The notes below the pieces were generated by a model. It ran no database searches, had not been told where the DNA came from, and saw only the letters and a list, made by a program, of their open reading frames with translations. This document shows, piece by piece, positions 45,688 to 55,456 of a stretch of 64,000 nucleotides of DNA (its first letter is position 1; each line of letters opens with the position of its first letter). The stretch is from Niallia taxi. GTDB taxonomy: Bacteria > Bacillota > Bacilli > Bacillales > Cytobacillaceae. The stretch covers positions 1,350,001 through 1,414,000 of the forward strand of contig NZ_CP102589.1 in assembly GCF_032818155.1 (NCBI RefSeq). The letters are read 5' to 3'. The position numbers and the translations under genes were made by a program.

Positions 45688-45930
45688 TTATGCTTTTAAC
45701 TCATTATACATTTCCTCGTATAAATTACGGACATCCTTTTTGTATGTATAGATAAAATTACCGCAACAATTAGCCTTGAAAGAGGGTAATATTGTCCAAA
45801 TAGGTTTGTCAGAAGCAATAATGTTTGTCTTACGTACATTCACGTAAGAAAACAGTGGATAGGATAATAACAATTTTTCTTTAAAAAAAAATAAAATATT
45901 AGTCAAAAATTGTCGTTTACATGGTATCAT
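45688..45930 (-). CDS. Doubtful small ORF upstream of hisJ
   Basis: The frame encodes 80 residues and ends 15 nt before the hisJ start. The last 40 residues (NCCGNFIYTYKKDV and LYEEMYNELKA) look protein-like, but the N-terminal half is A+T-driven hydrophobic sequence and the start lacks a ribosome site. It may be a remnant or a shorter gene starting at a GTG near 45850. Confidence 0.25.
   Translation of the reverse strand: MIPCKRQFLTNILFFFKEKLLLSYPLFSYVNVRKTNIIASDKPIWTILPSFKANCCGNFIYTYKKDVRNLYEEMYNELKA
45829..45848. repeat. 20-nt palindrome, operator-like
   Basis: CTTACGT and ACGTAAG are exact inverted arms around ACATTC. Size and symmetry are typical of TetR-family operators, and refZ is close by. 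Confidence 0.45.
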
Positions 45931-46007
45931 AAATACAAATATATAACCTTTACATATTATATGTATGTTGAAATAAATTTGGTCGGTGTAGGAACAGGGG
46001 GCTTCAA

Positions 46008-47714
46008 ATGAATTACATAATCGGAATAGTAGGCATTTTGATCTGCCTATTTGCAGCAGGATATTTTATTAGAAGAAAATATTACGGGATTGTAGATGAG
46101 CTTGAAAGCTGGAAAATCGATATTATGAATCGGCCGGTGTTGACTGAGCTTTCTAAGGTAAAGAAGCTTAACATGATAGGGCAAACGGAAGAGCTTTTTG
46201 AAAAATGGCGTGCTGATTGGGATGGAATTGTGGCAGACCAACTGCCTGAGCTAGAAGAGCTTTTGTTTGATACGGAAGAATCTATAGATAAATATAAGTT
46301 TGGAAAAGCAAAAGAACTGCAAAAAGGTATACGCGTTAAATTGGAATCAATGGAGCGCAGCATTGAGACAATGCTTGAAGAGCTTAACAATTTAATCGGC
46401 AGTGAGGAAAAAAACAGAACTGAAATAGATGCTTTGAAAGAATCTTATCGGGAGAGCAAAAAAACATTGCTCGCTCACAGACACACTTTCGGAGATACAG
46501 AAAGTAAAATTGAAGAGATGCTGCAGGAAACTGCTGTTAAGTTAAAAGAATACGAGGAAAAAACAGATAATGGTGATTATCTGGAAGCTCGAGAGATTAT
46601 TCATGCGATTGAAAAGCTTACAGAAAATATCCGCTATTTAATTGAGAATATTCCTCCGTTGCTGATTGAGTGTCAAACGAAGCTACCTGAACAGCTTAAT
46701 AATCTGAAGGAAGGCTATGCAGATATGCTCGAACAAGGCTTCATTCTCGAACATATTCAGCTTGAAGCAGAAGTGGCGGAAATTGAAGAAGAGCTAGAAC
46801 AAAGCAAGGAATTGCTTAATGATGGCAAAATAGAGCAAGTTCAGGCTATCATAGCAGAAATACAGGAGAAATTAGATCTTTTATATGACTTGCTTGAAAA
46901 AGAAGTGATGGCAAGGAACTATTGGAATAAGAATTTAGATCCTGCAAAAGCAATTCTGCATGAAATTAAGGCTGGCAATACTCGTCTTCAAGAGGAGGTT
47001 TCCTTGCTGCAAAGAAGCTATAATTTGAATGATGAGGATCTGGAGCTGCAATTTAAGCTCGATAAACGTTTGAAGCTGTTATATAAACAATATGAAGTGC
47101 TTGAGCATAAGCTTTTAACAGAGTCTGCTGCACATACTATTTTGAGTGAAGAACTAAAAAGTCTCAAACAACAGTTGGAGAGTGCATCACAGGAACAGGA
47201 AGAGCTGTTTGATAAGCTCCATGCTTTACGAAAAGATGAAGTTATTGCACAAGAAAAAATGACAGAACTCTCCAAACAAATGGCAAATGCGATGAGGATG
47301 GTTGCTAACAGTAACTTGCCAGGTGTTACTTCTGAATATAATGAACTGGCAGAAGAGACACAGGCAGCAATCGCGAAATTAAAGGTCGTACTGCAGGAAG
47401 CACCGCTAGACATGCCGACAGTTCAGCAATTGGCTGATCATGCAGAGCAAGTAACAATAGCGCTTGTGAATGCTACAGAGGAACTAGTTGAAACAGTGCT
47501 ACTCGCAGAGAAGGTTATTCAATACGGAAATAGATACCGTCGCAAATACCCGCAGGTGGAAAATTCACTTGCAGAAGCAGAAATGCTATTCCGTAAATAC
47601 AGATATAAAGAAGCATTAGAGCATGCGGCAGCAGCTGTTGACGAAATCGAACCTGGCAGCATCCAAAGAATGGAAGCATGGGTTGCTGATTTGAGAGAAA
47701 AGGAATTGAAGTAA
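46008..47714 (+). CDS. ezrA: Septation ring formation regulator EzrA
   Basis: The 568-residue protein has a single N-terminal membrane anchor (residues 3-21) and long coiled-coil, spectrin-like repeats facing the cytoplasm. EzrA controls FtsZ ring assembly and coordinates PBP1 in Gram-positive cells. The C-terminal block NRYRRKYPQVENSLAEAE is the conserved patch. ATG 46008 has AGGGGG about 6 nt upstream, after an A+T-rich leader. Confidence 0.93.
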   Translation: MNYIIGIVGILICLFAAGYFIRRKYYGIVDELESWKIDIMNRPVLTELSKVKKLNMIGQTEELFEKWRADWDGIVADQLPELEELLFDTEESIDKYKFGKAKELQKGIRVKLESMERSIETMLEELNNLIGSEEKNRTEIDALKESYRESKKTLLAHRHTFGDTESKIEEMLQETAVKLKEYEEKTDNGDYLEAREIIHAIEKLTENIRYLIENIPPLLIECQTKLPEQLNNLKEGYADMLEQGFILEHIQLEAEVAEIEEELEQSKELLNDGKIEQVQAIIAEIQEKLDLLYDLLEKEVMARNYWNKNLDPAKAILHEIKAGNTRLQEEVSLLQRSYNLNDEDLELQFKLDKRLKLLYKQYEVLEHKLLTESAAHTILSEELKSLKQQLESASQEQEELFDKLHALRKDEVIAQEKMTELSKQMANAMRMVANSNLPGVTSEYNELAEETQAAIAKLKVVLQEAPLDMPTVQQLADHAEQVTIALVNATEELVETVLLAEKVIQYGNRYRRKYPQVENSLAEAEMLFRKYRYKEALEHAAAAVDEIEPGSIQRMEAWVADLREKELK

Positions 47715-47716
47715 TG

Positions 47717-47749
47717 AAAAGATAGCCTTGCAAGGCTATCTTTTTTTTT
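47717..47749 (+). terminator. Intrinsic terminator of ezrA
   Basis: AAGATAGCCTTG pairs with CAAGGCTATCTT and eight T follow. Confidence 0.92.
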
Positions 47750-47855
47750 GCAGATTGCTCCACTTATTTTAAGTAGAGGCATAGCTCTACTATATTTTCA
47801 AATAATGCTTACTATGATACCATAAAGTGCTGGAGTTCTTATTTAGGAGGGGCTT

Positions 47856-48998
47856 ATGATATATTTAGATAATAGTGCTACAACAAAGCCGTTTCCAGAA
47901 GTGATTGAATCATATACAGCAGTTGCAGCAAACTACTTTGGTAATCCCTCTTCCATTCATCGGTTGGGGATGGAAGCAGAAAAGCTTTTAATGCAAGCGA
48001 GGGCACAGATTGCCGCAATCTTAGAGGTTAAACCGAGTGAAATATACTTCACTTCTGGCGGGACAGAAGGAAACAATATGGCTTTAAAAGGAGCTTCAAG
48101 CTTTTATAAGACAAGAGGAAAACATATTATCACGACAAGGATTGAGCATGATTCAATAAAAAGGGTGATGGAGCAGCTTGAGCAGGATGGTTTCACTATT
48201 ACCTATCTTCCAGTTGATGAACAAGGCTTTGTAGCTGTCGATGATATAAAAAAACATATACAAAATGATACAATCCTAGTGTCAATTATGCATGTCAATA
48301 ATGAAACAGGAGCAATCCAGGAGATTGCCGCAATTGGGGAGCTTTTAAAACAATATCCAAAGATTCTTTTTCATGTCGACGGTGTACAAGCTGTTGGGAA
48401 AACACCTTTTTCATTTAAGGATCATCATATAGATTTATATACTATGTCTGCCCATAAATTTCATGGCTTAAAGGGTAATGGCATTTTGTACGCAAAAGAA
48501 GGCCTGCTCTTGTCCCCCTTGCTTGCTGGAGGAGGACAAGAGCGTAATATGCGCAGCGGGACTGAAAATGTGGCAGGGGCTGTGTCTACAGCTAAAGCTT
48601 TAAGAATGCAGATGGAAAACTACAAAATGCATTTTAGCAAAATGCAAGAGCTTAATAAGTTTATCCGTAAACAATTGGAAAGCATGGACAGAACAATAGT
48701 CCATTCTCCTGTTCAAAGTGTCCCGCATATTATTAACTTTTCGGCAGAAGGGATTAAGGCTGAGGTACTAATTCATGCACTTGAAGAAAAGGGTATCTTT
48801 ATCTCGACAACAAGTGCGTGTTCATCAAAGATAAACACAGTAAGTAAAACATTATTGGCAATGGGTGTGCCTGAGCATATTGCAGAAAGCTCTTTTCGAA
48901 TTAGTTTAGCTTATGAAAATAATAAAAAAGAGCTGGAAGAAGCGATGACTGTATTAAAGGAAACTATCCATTGGCTAAGAGGGGTTATGAATAAATGA
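47856..48998 (+). CDS. nifZ: Cysteine desulfurase (thiolation partner of ThiI)
   Basis: The 380-residue fold-type I PLP enzyme takes sulfur from cysteine. K201 in SAHKFHGLKG binds PLP and C322 in SACSSK is the persulfide cysteine. The short cysteine loop is typical of class II desulfurases. It overlaps thiI by 4 nt (ATGA), so translation is coupled. In B. subtilis this pair (NifZ-ThiI) makes 4-thiouridine in tRNA. Confidence 0.9.
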   Translation: MIYLDNSATTKPFPEVIESYTAVAANYFGNPSSIHRLGMEAEKLLMQARAQIAAILEVKPSEIYFTSGGTEGNNMALKGASSFYKTRGKHIITTRIEHDSIKRVMEQLEQDGFTITYLPVDEQGFVAVDDIKKHIQNDTILVSIMHVNNETGAIQEIAAIGELLKQYPKILFHVDGVQAVGKTPFSFKDHHIDLYTMSAHKFHGLKGNGILYAKEGLLLSPLLAGGGQERNMRSGTENVAGAVSTAKALRMQMENYKMHFSKMQELNKFIRKQLESMDRTIVHSPVQSVPHIINFSAEGIKAEVLIHALEEKGIFISTTSACSSKINTVSKTLLAMGVPEHIAESSFRISLAYENNKKELEEAMTVLKETIHWLRGVMNK

Positions 48999-50200
48999 AG
49001 TATGATCGTATATTAATACGCTATGGTGAGCTTTCTACTAAAGGGAAAAATAGAAAGAAATTCGTTGATAAATTAAGAAACTCTATTGCAGATGCATTAA
49101 GCAGCTTTTCAGGAATCAAAATAGACGGACAGCGGGATCGTATGTATGTTGTTCTAAATGGGAATGAAGCAGATGCTGTCGTTCATTCTTTGAAAAACAT
49201 TTTTGGAATTCAGTCCTTTAGTCCTGCTATTAAGGTGGAAAGAGATTTAGAAGTCCTAAAAGATGCAGCATTAGAGCTTGTCACTTCTATCTATAAGGAT
49301 GGAAATACGTTTAAAGTGAGTGCCCGCAGATCAGATAAAACCTTTTCTCTTGATACAAATGAATTAAATCACTTTTTTGGTTCTCATATTCTAAAGAATA
49401 TCCCTGGTATTAAGGTGGATGTCAAAAATCCAGATATTACACTTCAGGTTGAAGTAAGAAGTGAAGCTGTTTATCTATCGAGCGAAAACTTTGCTGGTGC
49501 AGGCGGTTTGCCGACAGGTGCTAGCGGAAAAGCGGTACTTATGCTGTCAGGAGGGCTAGACAGTCCTGTAGCAGGTTACTTGTCCATGAAGAGGGGGCTT
49601 GAATTGGAGGGAGTACACTTCTTTAGTCCTCCATTTACTAGTGAAAGAGCAAAGCAAAAGGTAGTGGACATCGGTAATGTTCTTGCCTCTATGAATGGAA
49701 AGTTTGTTCTTCACATTGTGCCCTTTACAGAAATTCAGCAGTTAATTCATAAACAAATTCCAGAAAACTATACGATGACTGCAACAAGAAGATTAATGCT
49801 GCGCATAACGGATGAAATCAGAAGAAGACAAGAAGCACTAGCAATCATTACAGGGGAAAGCGTTGGTCAGGTTGCAAGCCAGACTCTTGAAAGCATGTAC
49901 GCAATTAATGCTGTCACAAGTACACCTATTATTCGCCCGTTAGTTACATCTGACAAAGGAGATATTGTAGATATTGCGAAGCAAATTGGCACATATGATA
50001 TTTCCATTAGACCGTACGAAGATTGCTGTACAGTATTTGTACCTGCTTCTCCAAAAACAAAACCAAAGAAAGAAAAGGTTGAGTTTTACGAAAGCTTTGT
50101 TGATTTTGAGCCAATGATTAAAGAGGCTGTCGATAAAGTAGAAACAATCGTATTAACTGGTAAACAAGAAAATAACAGCTTAATGGACAGTTTATTTTAA
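48995..50200 (+). CDS. thiI: tRNA 4-thiouridine synthetase ThiI
   Basis: The 401-residue enzyme activates U8 of tRNA with ATP and inserts sulfur. An N-terminal ferredoxin-like plus THUMP region (about 1-165) binds tRNA. The PP-loop SGGLDS is at 185-190. There is no C-terminal rhodanese domain, which agrees with the dedicated desulfurase next to it. The start ATG overlaps the preceding stop codon region. Confidence 0.95.
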   Translation: MKYDRILIRYGELSTKGKNRKKFVDKLRNSIADALSSFSGIKIDGQRDRMYVVLNGNEADAVVHSLKNIFGIQSFSPAIKVERDLEVLKDAALELVTSIYKDGNTFKVSARRSDKTFSLDTNELNHFFGSHILKNIPGIKVDVKNPDITLQVEVRSEAVYLSSENFAGAGGLPTGASGKAVLMLSGGLDSPVAGYLSMKRGLELEGVHFFSPPFTSERAKQKVVDIGNVLASMNGKFVLHIVPFTEIQQLIHKQIPENYTMTATRRLMLRITDEIRRRQEALAIITGESVGQVASQTLESMYAINAVTSTPIIRPLVTSDKGDIVDIAKQIGTYDISIRPYEDCCTVFVPASPKTKPKKEKVEFYESFVDFEPMIKEAVDKVETIVLTGKQENNSLMDSLF

Positions 50201-50260
50201 TAATAGGATTAAAAATAAAGTGTTTATGAATTTATTGTGAACAATTACCAAAAATTAAAG

Positions 50261-50291
50261 TGAATGAAGTCCATGTGTATTACACATTCTA
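50261..50291 (+). promoter_or_regulatory. Candidate sigma-G promoter of the SASP gene
   Basis: TGAATGA and CATTCTA are about 17-18 nt apart. CATTCTA fits the sigma-G -10 (CATnnTA). This would give forespore-specific expression. Confidence 0.55.
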
Positions 50292-50314
50292 TTATCAACA
50301 AGGAGGTGATACAC

Positions 50315-50518
50315 ATGGCAAACAACAACAGCAGCAACAACTTAGTAGTACCAGGAGCTGAACAAGCTCTTGAACAAATGAAATACGAAATCGCTTCAGA
50401 ATTTGGCGTTAACTTAGGTGCAGAAACAACTGCTCGCGCTAACGGTTCTGTTGGTGGTGAAATCACAAAACGTCTAGTTCAAATGGCTGAACAGCAATTT
50501 GGCGGATACCAAAAATAA
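50315..50518 (+). CDS. sspA: Alpha/beta-type small acid-soluble spore protein
   Basis: The 67-residue protein is a DNA-saturating spore protein that protects against UV and heat. The first conserved block around [13 protein letters not shown] contains the germination-protease cut site, and [20 protein letters not shown] is the second. ATG 50315 is set by AAGGAGGTGAT upstream. The location after thiI matches sspA of B. subtilis. Confidence 0.95.
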   Translation: MANNNSSNNLVVPGAEQALEQMKYEIASEFGVNLGAETTARANGSVGGEITKRLVQMAEQQFGGYQK

Positions 50519-50535
50519 TAAATAATATGGCGTAA

Positions 50536-50567
50536 GAGATGAGGCGATTGCCTCATCTCTTTTTTTG
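50536..50567 (+). terminator. Intrinsic terminator of the SASP gene
   Basis: AGAGATGAGGC pairs with GCCTCATCTCT and seven T follow. Confidence 0.92.
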
Positions 50568-50666
50568 ACGCTATTAGCTCTAAAAATGAAATATTTTAAA
50601 AATCAGAGAGTTAGTAGTATAATGACATAAGAATTTTTTATAGCCTAATTACTAGGGGGAAATGAC

Positions 50667-52244
50667 ATGAGTCGAGAAGAATTATTGGCTCCGGAAATAT
50701 ACAACTTTGTTTCCGAGATCGAGAAGTTTGCGCAAAACAAAGAAAGACTTGCATTGCGCTGGGAAAATGAAAATGGAGATAAGCAGGAAATTACATACAG
50801 CCACCTTTTGCAGCAAGCAAATAAAGTGGGAAATGTCTTTAAAGCTGCAGGTCTAAAAAAAGGGGATGTTGTATTAGTCATTGTACCAAGGCTAATTGAA
50901 GCATACCAAGTATACATAGCTGCATTAAAATTAGGCTTGACGATCTTGCCGAGCTCTGAAATGCTGCGAGCAAAGGATTTGCAGTATAGGATTACACACG
51001 GTGAAGTAAAGGGTGTTATCAGCTATTATCCATATTTGGACGAGCTTAACAAGGTAGAAGAGGTAAGTAATCTAAAGAGATTTGTTATTGGTAAGGAAGC
51101 TGATGGCTGGGAGTATTTAGATAAAGCAGCAGACCATTCCTCAGATGAACTGGAATTGACTCAAACAAACAAGTCAGATACAGCCTTTATCTCGTATACT
51201 TCAGGCACTACCGGAAACCCAAAAGGTGTTGTACATACACATGCATGGGCATATGCACATCTTAGAACCGCTGCACCAAACTGGCTTTGTATTGAAGAAG
51301 GAGACTTAGTTTGGGCAACTGCAGGACCTGGTTGGCAAAAATGGGTATGGAGCCCGCTTCTTTCTGTACTTGGATCTGGAGCAGTAGGCTTTGTTTATCA
51401 TGGTAAGTTCGACGCTCACAAATACTTGCAGCTGCTTGAAAACTATGAAATCAATGTGTTGTGCTGTACTCCTACAGAATATCGCCTAATGGCAAAAGTA
51501 GAGGATATAGGTAATTTCAAGCTTCCAAGCTTAAGAAGTGCTGTGTCAGCAGGAGAACCGCTTAACAGGGAAGTAATTGACGTATTCAAGGAGCATTTCA
51601 ATTTGGATGTTCGAGATGGGTATGGACAAACAGAAAATACGTTGCTGCTTGGTATTACAAAAGGAGTTTCGCTCAGACCTGGCTCAATGGGCAAGCCGAC
51701 ACCAGGCAATATTGTCGAAATAGTCGATGAGGATGGAATCCCATGTGCAGTAGGAGAAGTCGGAGATATCGCTGTGCATAAAGACACGCCGGCCCTTTTC
51801 AAGGAATACTTTAAAGAGCCGGAACGAACTAAACAGCAGTTTAGAGGTGACTACTACGTTACAGGTGACAGAGCGAAAAAGGATGAAGACGGCTATTTCT
51901 GGTTCGAAGGTAGAAGTGATGATATTATTATCAGTTCTGGCTATACAATCGGTCCGTTTGAGGTGGAAGATGCTCTTGTTAAGCATCCGTCAGTTAAGGA
52001 ATGTGCAGTTGTCGCAAGTCCTGATCCTATCAGAGGAAATGTGGTTAAAGCATTTATCGTGCTGCGTGACGGTGTTGAGGGGACAGAAGGCTTAGTCAAA
52101 GAATTGCAAACACATGTCAAAAATTCAACTGCCCCGTATAAGTACCCGCGTAAAATTGAATTTATTGATGAGCTTCCTAAAACAGCTTCTGGAAAGACAA
52201 GAAGAGTGGAGCTTAGGGATAATGAGCTGAAAAACAAAGGTTAA
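50667..52244 (+). CDS. ytcI: Acyl-CoA/acetate-CoA ligase family protein YtcI
   Basis: The 525-residue ANL-superfamily enzyme activates a carboxylic acid as its adenylate and passes it to coenzyme A. The P-loop-like motif is YTSGTTGNPKGVVH, the A5 motif DGYGQTENT, the hinge region GYFWFEGRSDD, and the C-terminal catalytic lysine is in LPKTASGKTRR. The substrate is uncertain (acetate to medium-chain acids). A ribosome site AGGGGG precedes ATG 50667. It matches YtcI of B. subtilis in position. Confidence 0.85.
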   Translation: MSREELLAPEIYNFVSEIEKFAQNKERLALRWENENGDKQEITYSHLLQQANKVGNVFKAAGLKKGDVVLVIVPRLIEAYQVYIAALKLGLTILPSSEMLRAKDLQYRITHGEVKGVISYYPYLDELNKVEEVSNLKRFVIGKEADGWEYLDKAADHSSDELELTQTNKSDTAFISYTSGTTGNPKGVVHTHAWAYAHLRTAAPNWLCIEEGDLVWATAGPGWQKWVWSPLLSVLGSGAVGFVYHGKFDAHKYLQLLENYEINVLCCTPTEYRLMAKVEDIGNFKLPSLRSAVSAGEPLNREVIDVFKEHFNLDVRDGYGQTENTLLLGITKGVSLRPGSMGKPTPGNIVEIVDEDGIPCAVGEVGDIAVHKDTPALFKEYFKEPERTKQQFRGDYYVTGDRAKKDEDGYFWFEGRSDDIIISSGYTIGPFEVEDALVKHPSVKECAVVASPDPIRGNVVKAFIVLRDGVEGTEGLVKELQTHVKNSTAPYKYPRKIEFIDELPKTASGKTRRVELRDNELKNKG

Positions 52245-52378
52245 CTTGTTCTAAGTATGGATAAACTGGATTATTATCATCTTTCGGTTTTTGAACAATT
52301 ACCTATATAAAGTTGGAAGGAATAAGCAGCATGTATGCGAAATATATACATAGCTGCTTATTTATTTAGGAGGAAAAA

Positions 52379-53980
52379 ATGGGAACGTTATTTTATGGTG
52401 GAACGATATACACAATGAGACGTGAGGGAGAAACGGTTGGCGCTGTTTATGCAAATGGCTCATACATCATTGATTACGGAAGTGTAAAGGAACTGGAAAT
52501 GAAATATGGCCAGGAGCTGACTGACCGTGTTCATTTGAAGGGCGGAGTTATGCTGCCAGGCTTTGTAGACAGCCATATGCATTTAATCGGGCATGGAGAA
52601 AGACTGATACGATTAGATCTGTCAGCATGTACCTCCAAGCAAGAAGCATTATCTCTTATTAAGAAGTCTGCAGAAAAAACAGCAGAAGGGGAATGGATTT
52701 TTGGCGGAGGCTGGAATGAAAATCTTTGGGACGATAAAACACCATTTACAAAAGAAGAATTGGATAACATAGTACCACATAATCCAATTATTTTGGATAG
52801 AATCTGCAAGCATGCAATTGCCGTTAATACAAAGGCTTTAGAGCAGGCAAAAGTAACAGGCAATACAGCAGAACCGTTTGGCGGCGTGATTGAAAAGGAC
52901 GATACGGGAGCACTCACAGGTGTATTGAAGGACAAGGCACAAGAGCTTATTACAAATGCCATCCCAGAAAAAAGCGATGAATATGTAAAAAATGCTTTGC
53001 GAAAAGGCATAAAGGATGCCTACAGGCTTGGTTTAACTGGTGCCCATACAGAGGATTTGTTTTATTATCACGGCTATGAAGGAACACATCAGGCCTTCAA
53101 GCAGGTAATTGAAGAGGAAGGTCTATTGTTTCGGGCACATCTGCTAATTCATCACAGAGTATTTGCTGAAACGATAGCAGCTGCACCTCAAACTGCCTAC
53201 CAATCGGGGGGAGATTGGGTGGAGCTTGGTGCGATGAAAATATTTGCGGATGGAGCCTTTGGCGGACGTACAGCACTATTAAGCAGACCATATGCTGATG
53301 ATCCATCAACACAAGGTGTCTGCATCTTTACACAAACCCAGTTAGATGAGCTTGTGAAGCAGGCAAGAGACAACAACATGCCTGTAGCGGTGCATGCTAT
53401 TGGTGATGAGGCCTTTGACATGGTTCTTAAGGCGATTGAAAAGCATCCATTAAAGGGATATGGCAGAGACAGGCTCATCCATGCGACAATGCTCCGTGCA
53501 GACCTGATAGAGCGCTTAAAGGGGCTTCCTCTTATACTAGATATTCAACCAAGCTTTGTTACTTCTGATTTTCCATGGGTATATGATCGACTTGGAAAGG
53601 ATAATATGCAATATTGCTATGCATGGAAAACATTACTTGCAGAAGGACTTCATTGCGCCGGCGGTTCAGATGCACCAATTGAGTCTGCAGATCCTCTAGC
53701 AGGCATCTATTCAGCTGTATTAAGAACAAATCATGAGGATATAAGCGGCAATGGATATATGCCTGAGCAAGCTTTATCTGTATATGAGGCAGTGAGCTTA
53801 TATACAAAAGGGAGTGCCTACGCTATATGTCATGAACAGGATAGGGGCATCATTGAAAAAGGATATCTTGCTGACTTTACTGTGCTTGATCAAGACCTGT
53901 TTGCGATAAATCATCGTGATATTCAGAACGTAAAAGTTACAAAAACAATTATTGCAAGTAAAGTCGTTTATGAAAAATAA
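52379..53980 (+). CDS. ytcJ: Amidohydrolase family protein YtcJ
   Basis: The 533-residue protein is an amidohydrolase-3 type metal-dependent hydrolase (TIM barrel). GFVDSHMHLIGHGE is the first metal motif, VAVHAIGDEAF and LIHATML give later histidines, and AGGSDAPIES holds the catalytic aspartate. Substrate is unknown; relatives cleave N-formyl or cyclic amides. TTAGGAGGA precedes ATG 52379. It lies 134 nt after ytcI, probably in the same unit. Confidence 0.85.
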   Translation: MGTLFYGGTIYTMRREGETVGAVYANGSYIIDYGSVKELEMKYGQELTDRVHLKGGVMLPGFVDSHMHLIGHGERLIRLDLSACTSKQEALSLIKKSAEKTAEGEWIFGGGWNENLWDDKTPFTKEELDNIVPHNPIILDRICKHAIAVNTKALEQAKVTGNTAEPFGGVIEKDDTGALTGVLKDKAQELITNAIPEKSDEYVKNALRKGIKDAYRLGLTGAHTEDLFYYHGYEGTHQAFKQVIEEEGLLFRAHLLIHHRVFAETIAAAPQTAYQSGGDWVELGAMKIFADGAFGGRTALLSRPYADDPSTQGVCIFTQTQLDELVKQARDNNMPVAVHAIGDEAFDMVLKAIEKHPLKGYGRDRLIHATMLRADLIERLKGLPLILDIQPSFVTSDFPWVYDRLGKDNMQYCYAWKTLLAEGLHCAGGSDAPIESADPLAGIYSAVLRTNHEDISGNGYMPEQALSVYEAVSLYTKGSAYAICHEQDRGIIEKGYLADFTVLDQDLFAINHRDIQNVKVTKTIIASKVVYEK

Positions 53981-53987
53981 AGATAAT

Positions 53988-54326
53988 TGAGGCTGGGACA
54001 AATCAAAAGATAACCTTTCTAAACACGAATAATAAAATTACAACTAAAATTGAAAAATGAAGGTTGTGTCTAAATAGAATGTTGAGTTAAAGTTAGTTCG
54101 TTTCATTGCGCTGCACCCACTCGCTTTCCGCGGGGAGGTATGGAGCCTCCTCGTCTTCGCCTGCGGGTAATCATCCTTTCCTCTATTTCCCTTAGTAGTC
54201 GAGTGGCCTCCGCTCCATTCCACTAAAATTTTTAATTTTGTATTTAAACAAAAAACCTAACTATTTATCGATAGTTGATTAAGTAGTTCGGTCTTTACGC
54301 TGGTTTACATAATTATGTCCTAGTCT
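53988..54326. repeat. 339-nt repeat element, copy 2 (inverted)
   Basis: This copy runs from GAGGCTGGGACA at 53988 to TGTCCTAGTCTC at 54315 and is the reverse complement of the element at 37594-37942. Blocks of 30 nt and more are identical; differences are scattered, with some lost pairing in the CCTGCGGG stem. No coding frame is present. It fills the ytcJ-rarD gap, starting 8 nt after the ytcJ stop codon. Confidence 0.85.
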
Positions 54327-54415
54327 CTTTCTTTTTAAAAAAAGTTCGGGTTGTGAAATATCACGAATAGAATTATAATATGAAATATTTCGAAAATAGA
54401 AAGAAGAGATAAAAG

Positions 54416-55345
54416 ATGAAGGATAATCAAACGAAAACAGGAATACTGTATGCAGCATTCGCATACTTGATTTGGGGATTGTTTCCTATTTATTGGAAGA
54501 ATCTTCAAGGCGTTGGTGCCGATGAAATTTTGGCAAATCGCGTGCTATGGTCTTTTGTATTTATGGTTTTGCTTGTGACTATAACGAGAAAGTGGAAGAA
54601 GCTGGGAGAGGTGCTGTATAGCTTTAAAAAAAATAAAAAACAGGGCTTTATGCTGTTTATCGCATCTGTGCTAGTCAGCTGCAACTGGTTTATTTATATT
54701 TGGGCAGTGAATGCCAATCAAATTATTGAAACAAGTCTTGGCTATTATATTAATCCATTGGTCAGCGTTATGCTCGGTATGTTTGTATTAAAGGAAAAGT
54801 TAACGAAAGCTCAGTATGTCTCAGTTGGATTAGCAGCTATCGGAGTACTAATATTGACGATTTCCCATGGAAGCTTTCCATGGATTGCATTATCTTTAGC
54901 ATTTACCTTTGGTTTGTATGGTTTGGCGAAAAAACTTATTTCCATCGATTCCGAAATAGGACTCACATTAGAAACAATGTTCATTACACCAATCGCCCTC
55001 CTTTACATAGTTTATTTATTTGTAAAGGGAGATCATGCATTTCTAGCTGGATCTTCAGGAATGGATGTGCTGCTGATGATATCTGGTGTGTTGACAGCAG
55101 TACCACTCCTCTTTTTCGCTAAAGGAGCCCAAAGGATACCGCTGTCGATGCTTGGCTTCATTCAGTACATGACACCTACCTTAACATTAATTTTAGGTGT
55201 ATTTGTTTATGATGAGCCCTTCACCTCGACACATCTATTATCCTTCGTATTCATTTGGAGTGCATTAACACTTTATTCATTGTCAAAAACAAAGCTGTTT
55301 TCACAATCTAATCATGCAAAACGAAAAGATAGTGCAGAGGCCTAA
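54416..55345 (+). CDS. rarD: RarD/EamA family transporter
   Basis: The 309-residue protein has about ten membrane segments in two EamA halves. The start GILYAAFAYLIWGLFPIYWK is the RarD signature. Substrate is unknown; the family is linked to drug/metabolite export and chloramphenicol sensitivity. AGAAGAGAT precedes ATG 54416. It is not part of this region in B. subtilis as I recall, and it lies next to repeat copy 2. Confidence 0.88.
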   Translation: MKDNQTKTGILYAAFAYLIWGLFPIYWKNLQGVGADEILANRVLWSFVFMVLLVTITRKWKKLGEVLYSFKKNKKQGFMLFIASVLVSCNWFIYIWAVNANQIIETSLGYYINPLVSVMLGMFVLKEKLTKAQYVSVGLAAIGVLILTISHGSFPWIALSLAFTFGLYGLAKKLISIDSEIGLTLETMFITPIALLYIVYLFVKGDHAFLAGSSGMDVLLMISGVLTAVPLLFFAKGAQRIPLSMLGFIQYMTPTLTLILGVFVYDEPFTSTHLLSFVFIWSALTLYSLSKTKLFSQSNHAKRKDSAEA

Positions 55346-55456
55346 GTGCTAGGAATACACAAATGAATCTTAGTAGATGATAAAAAAGGAAAAAGATGAA
55401 ACATTTAGAAGTTTTATACGTAAAAAAGATAGGAATAAAGGAGGGATATATAAAAA

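Larger units (their letters stand above)
45673..46007. other. Region upstream of hisJ and ezrA
   Basis: The 335-nt region between divergent hisJ and ezrA holds a doubtful minus-strand frame (45688-45930), a 20-nt palindrome at 45829-45848, and a weak plus-strand promoter candidate (TTTACA at 45916 with TATATA 18 nt later). Confidence 0.45.
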
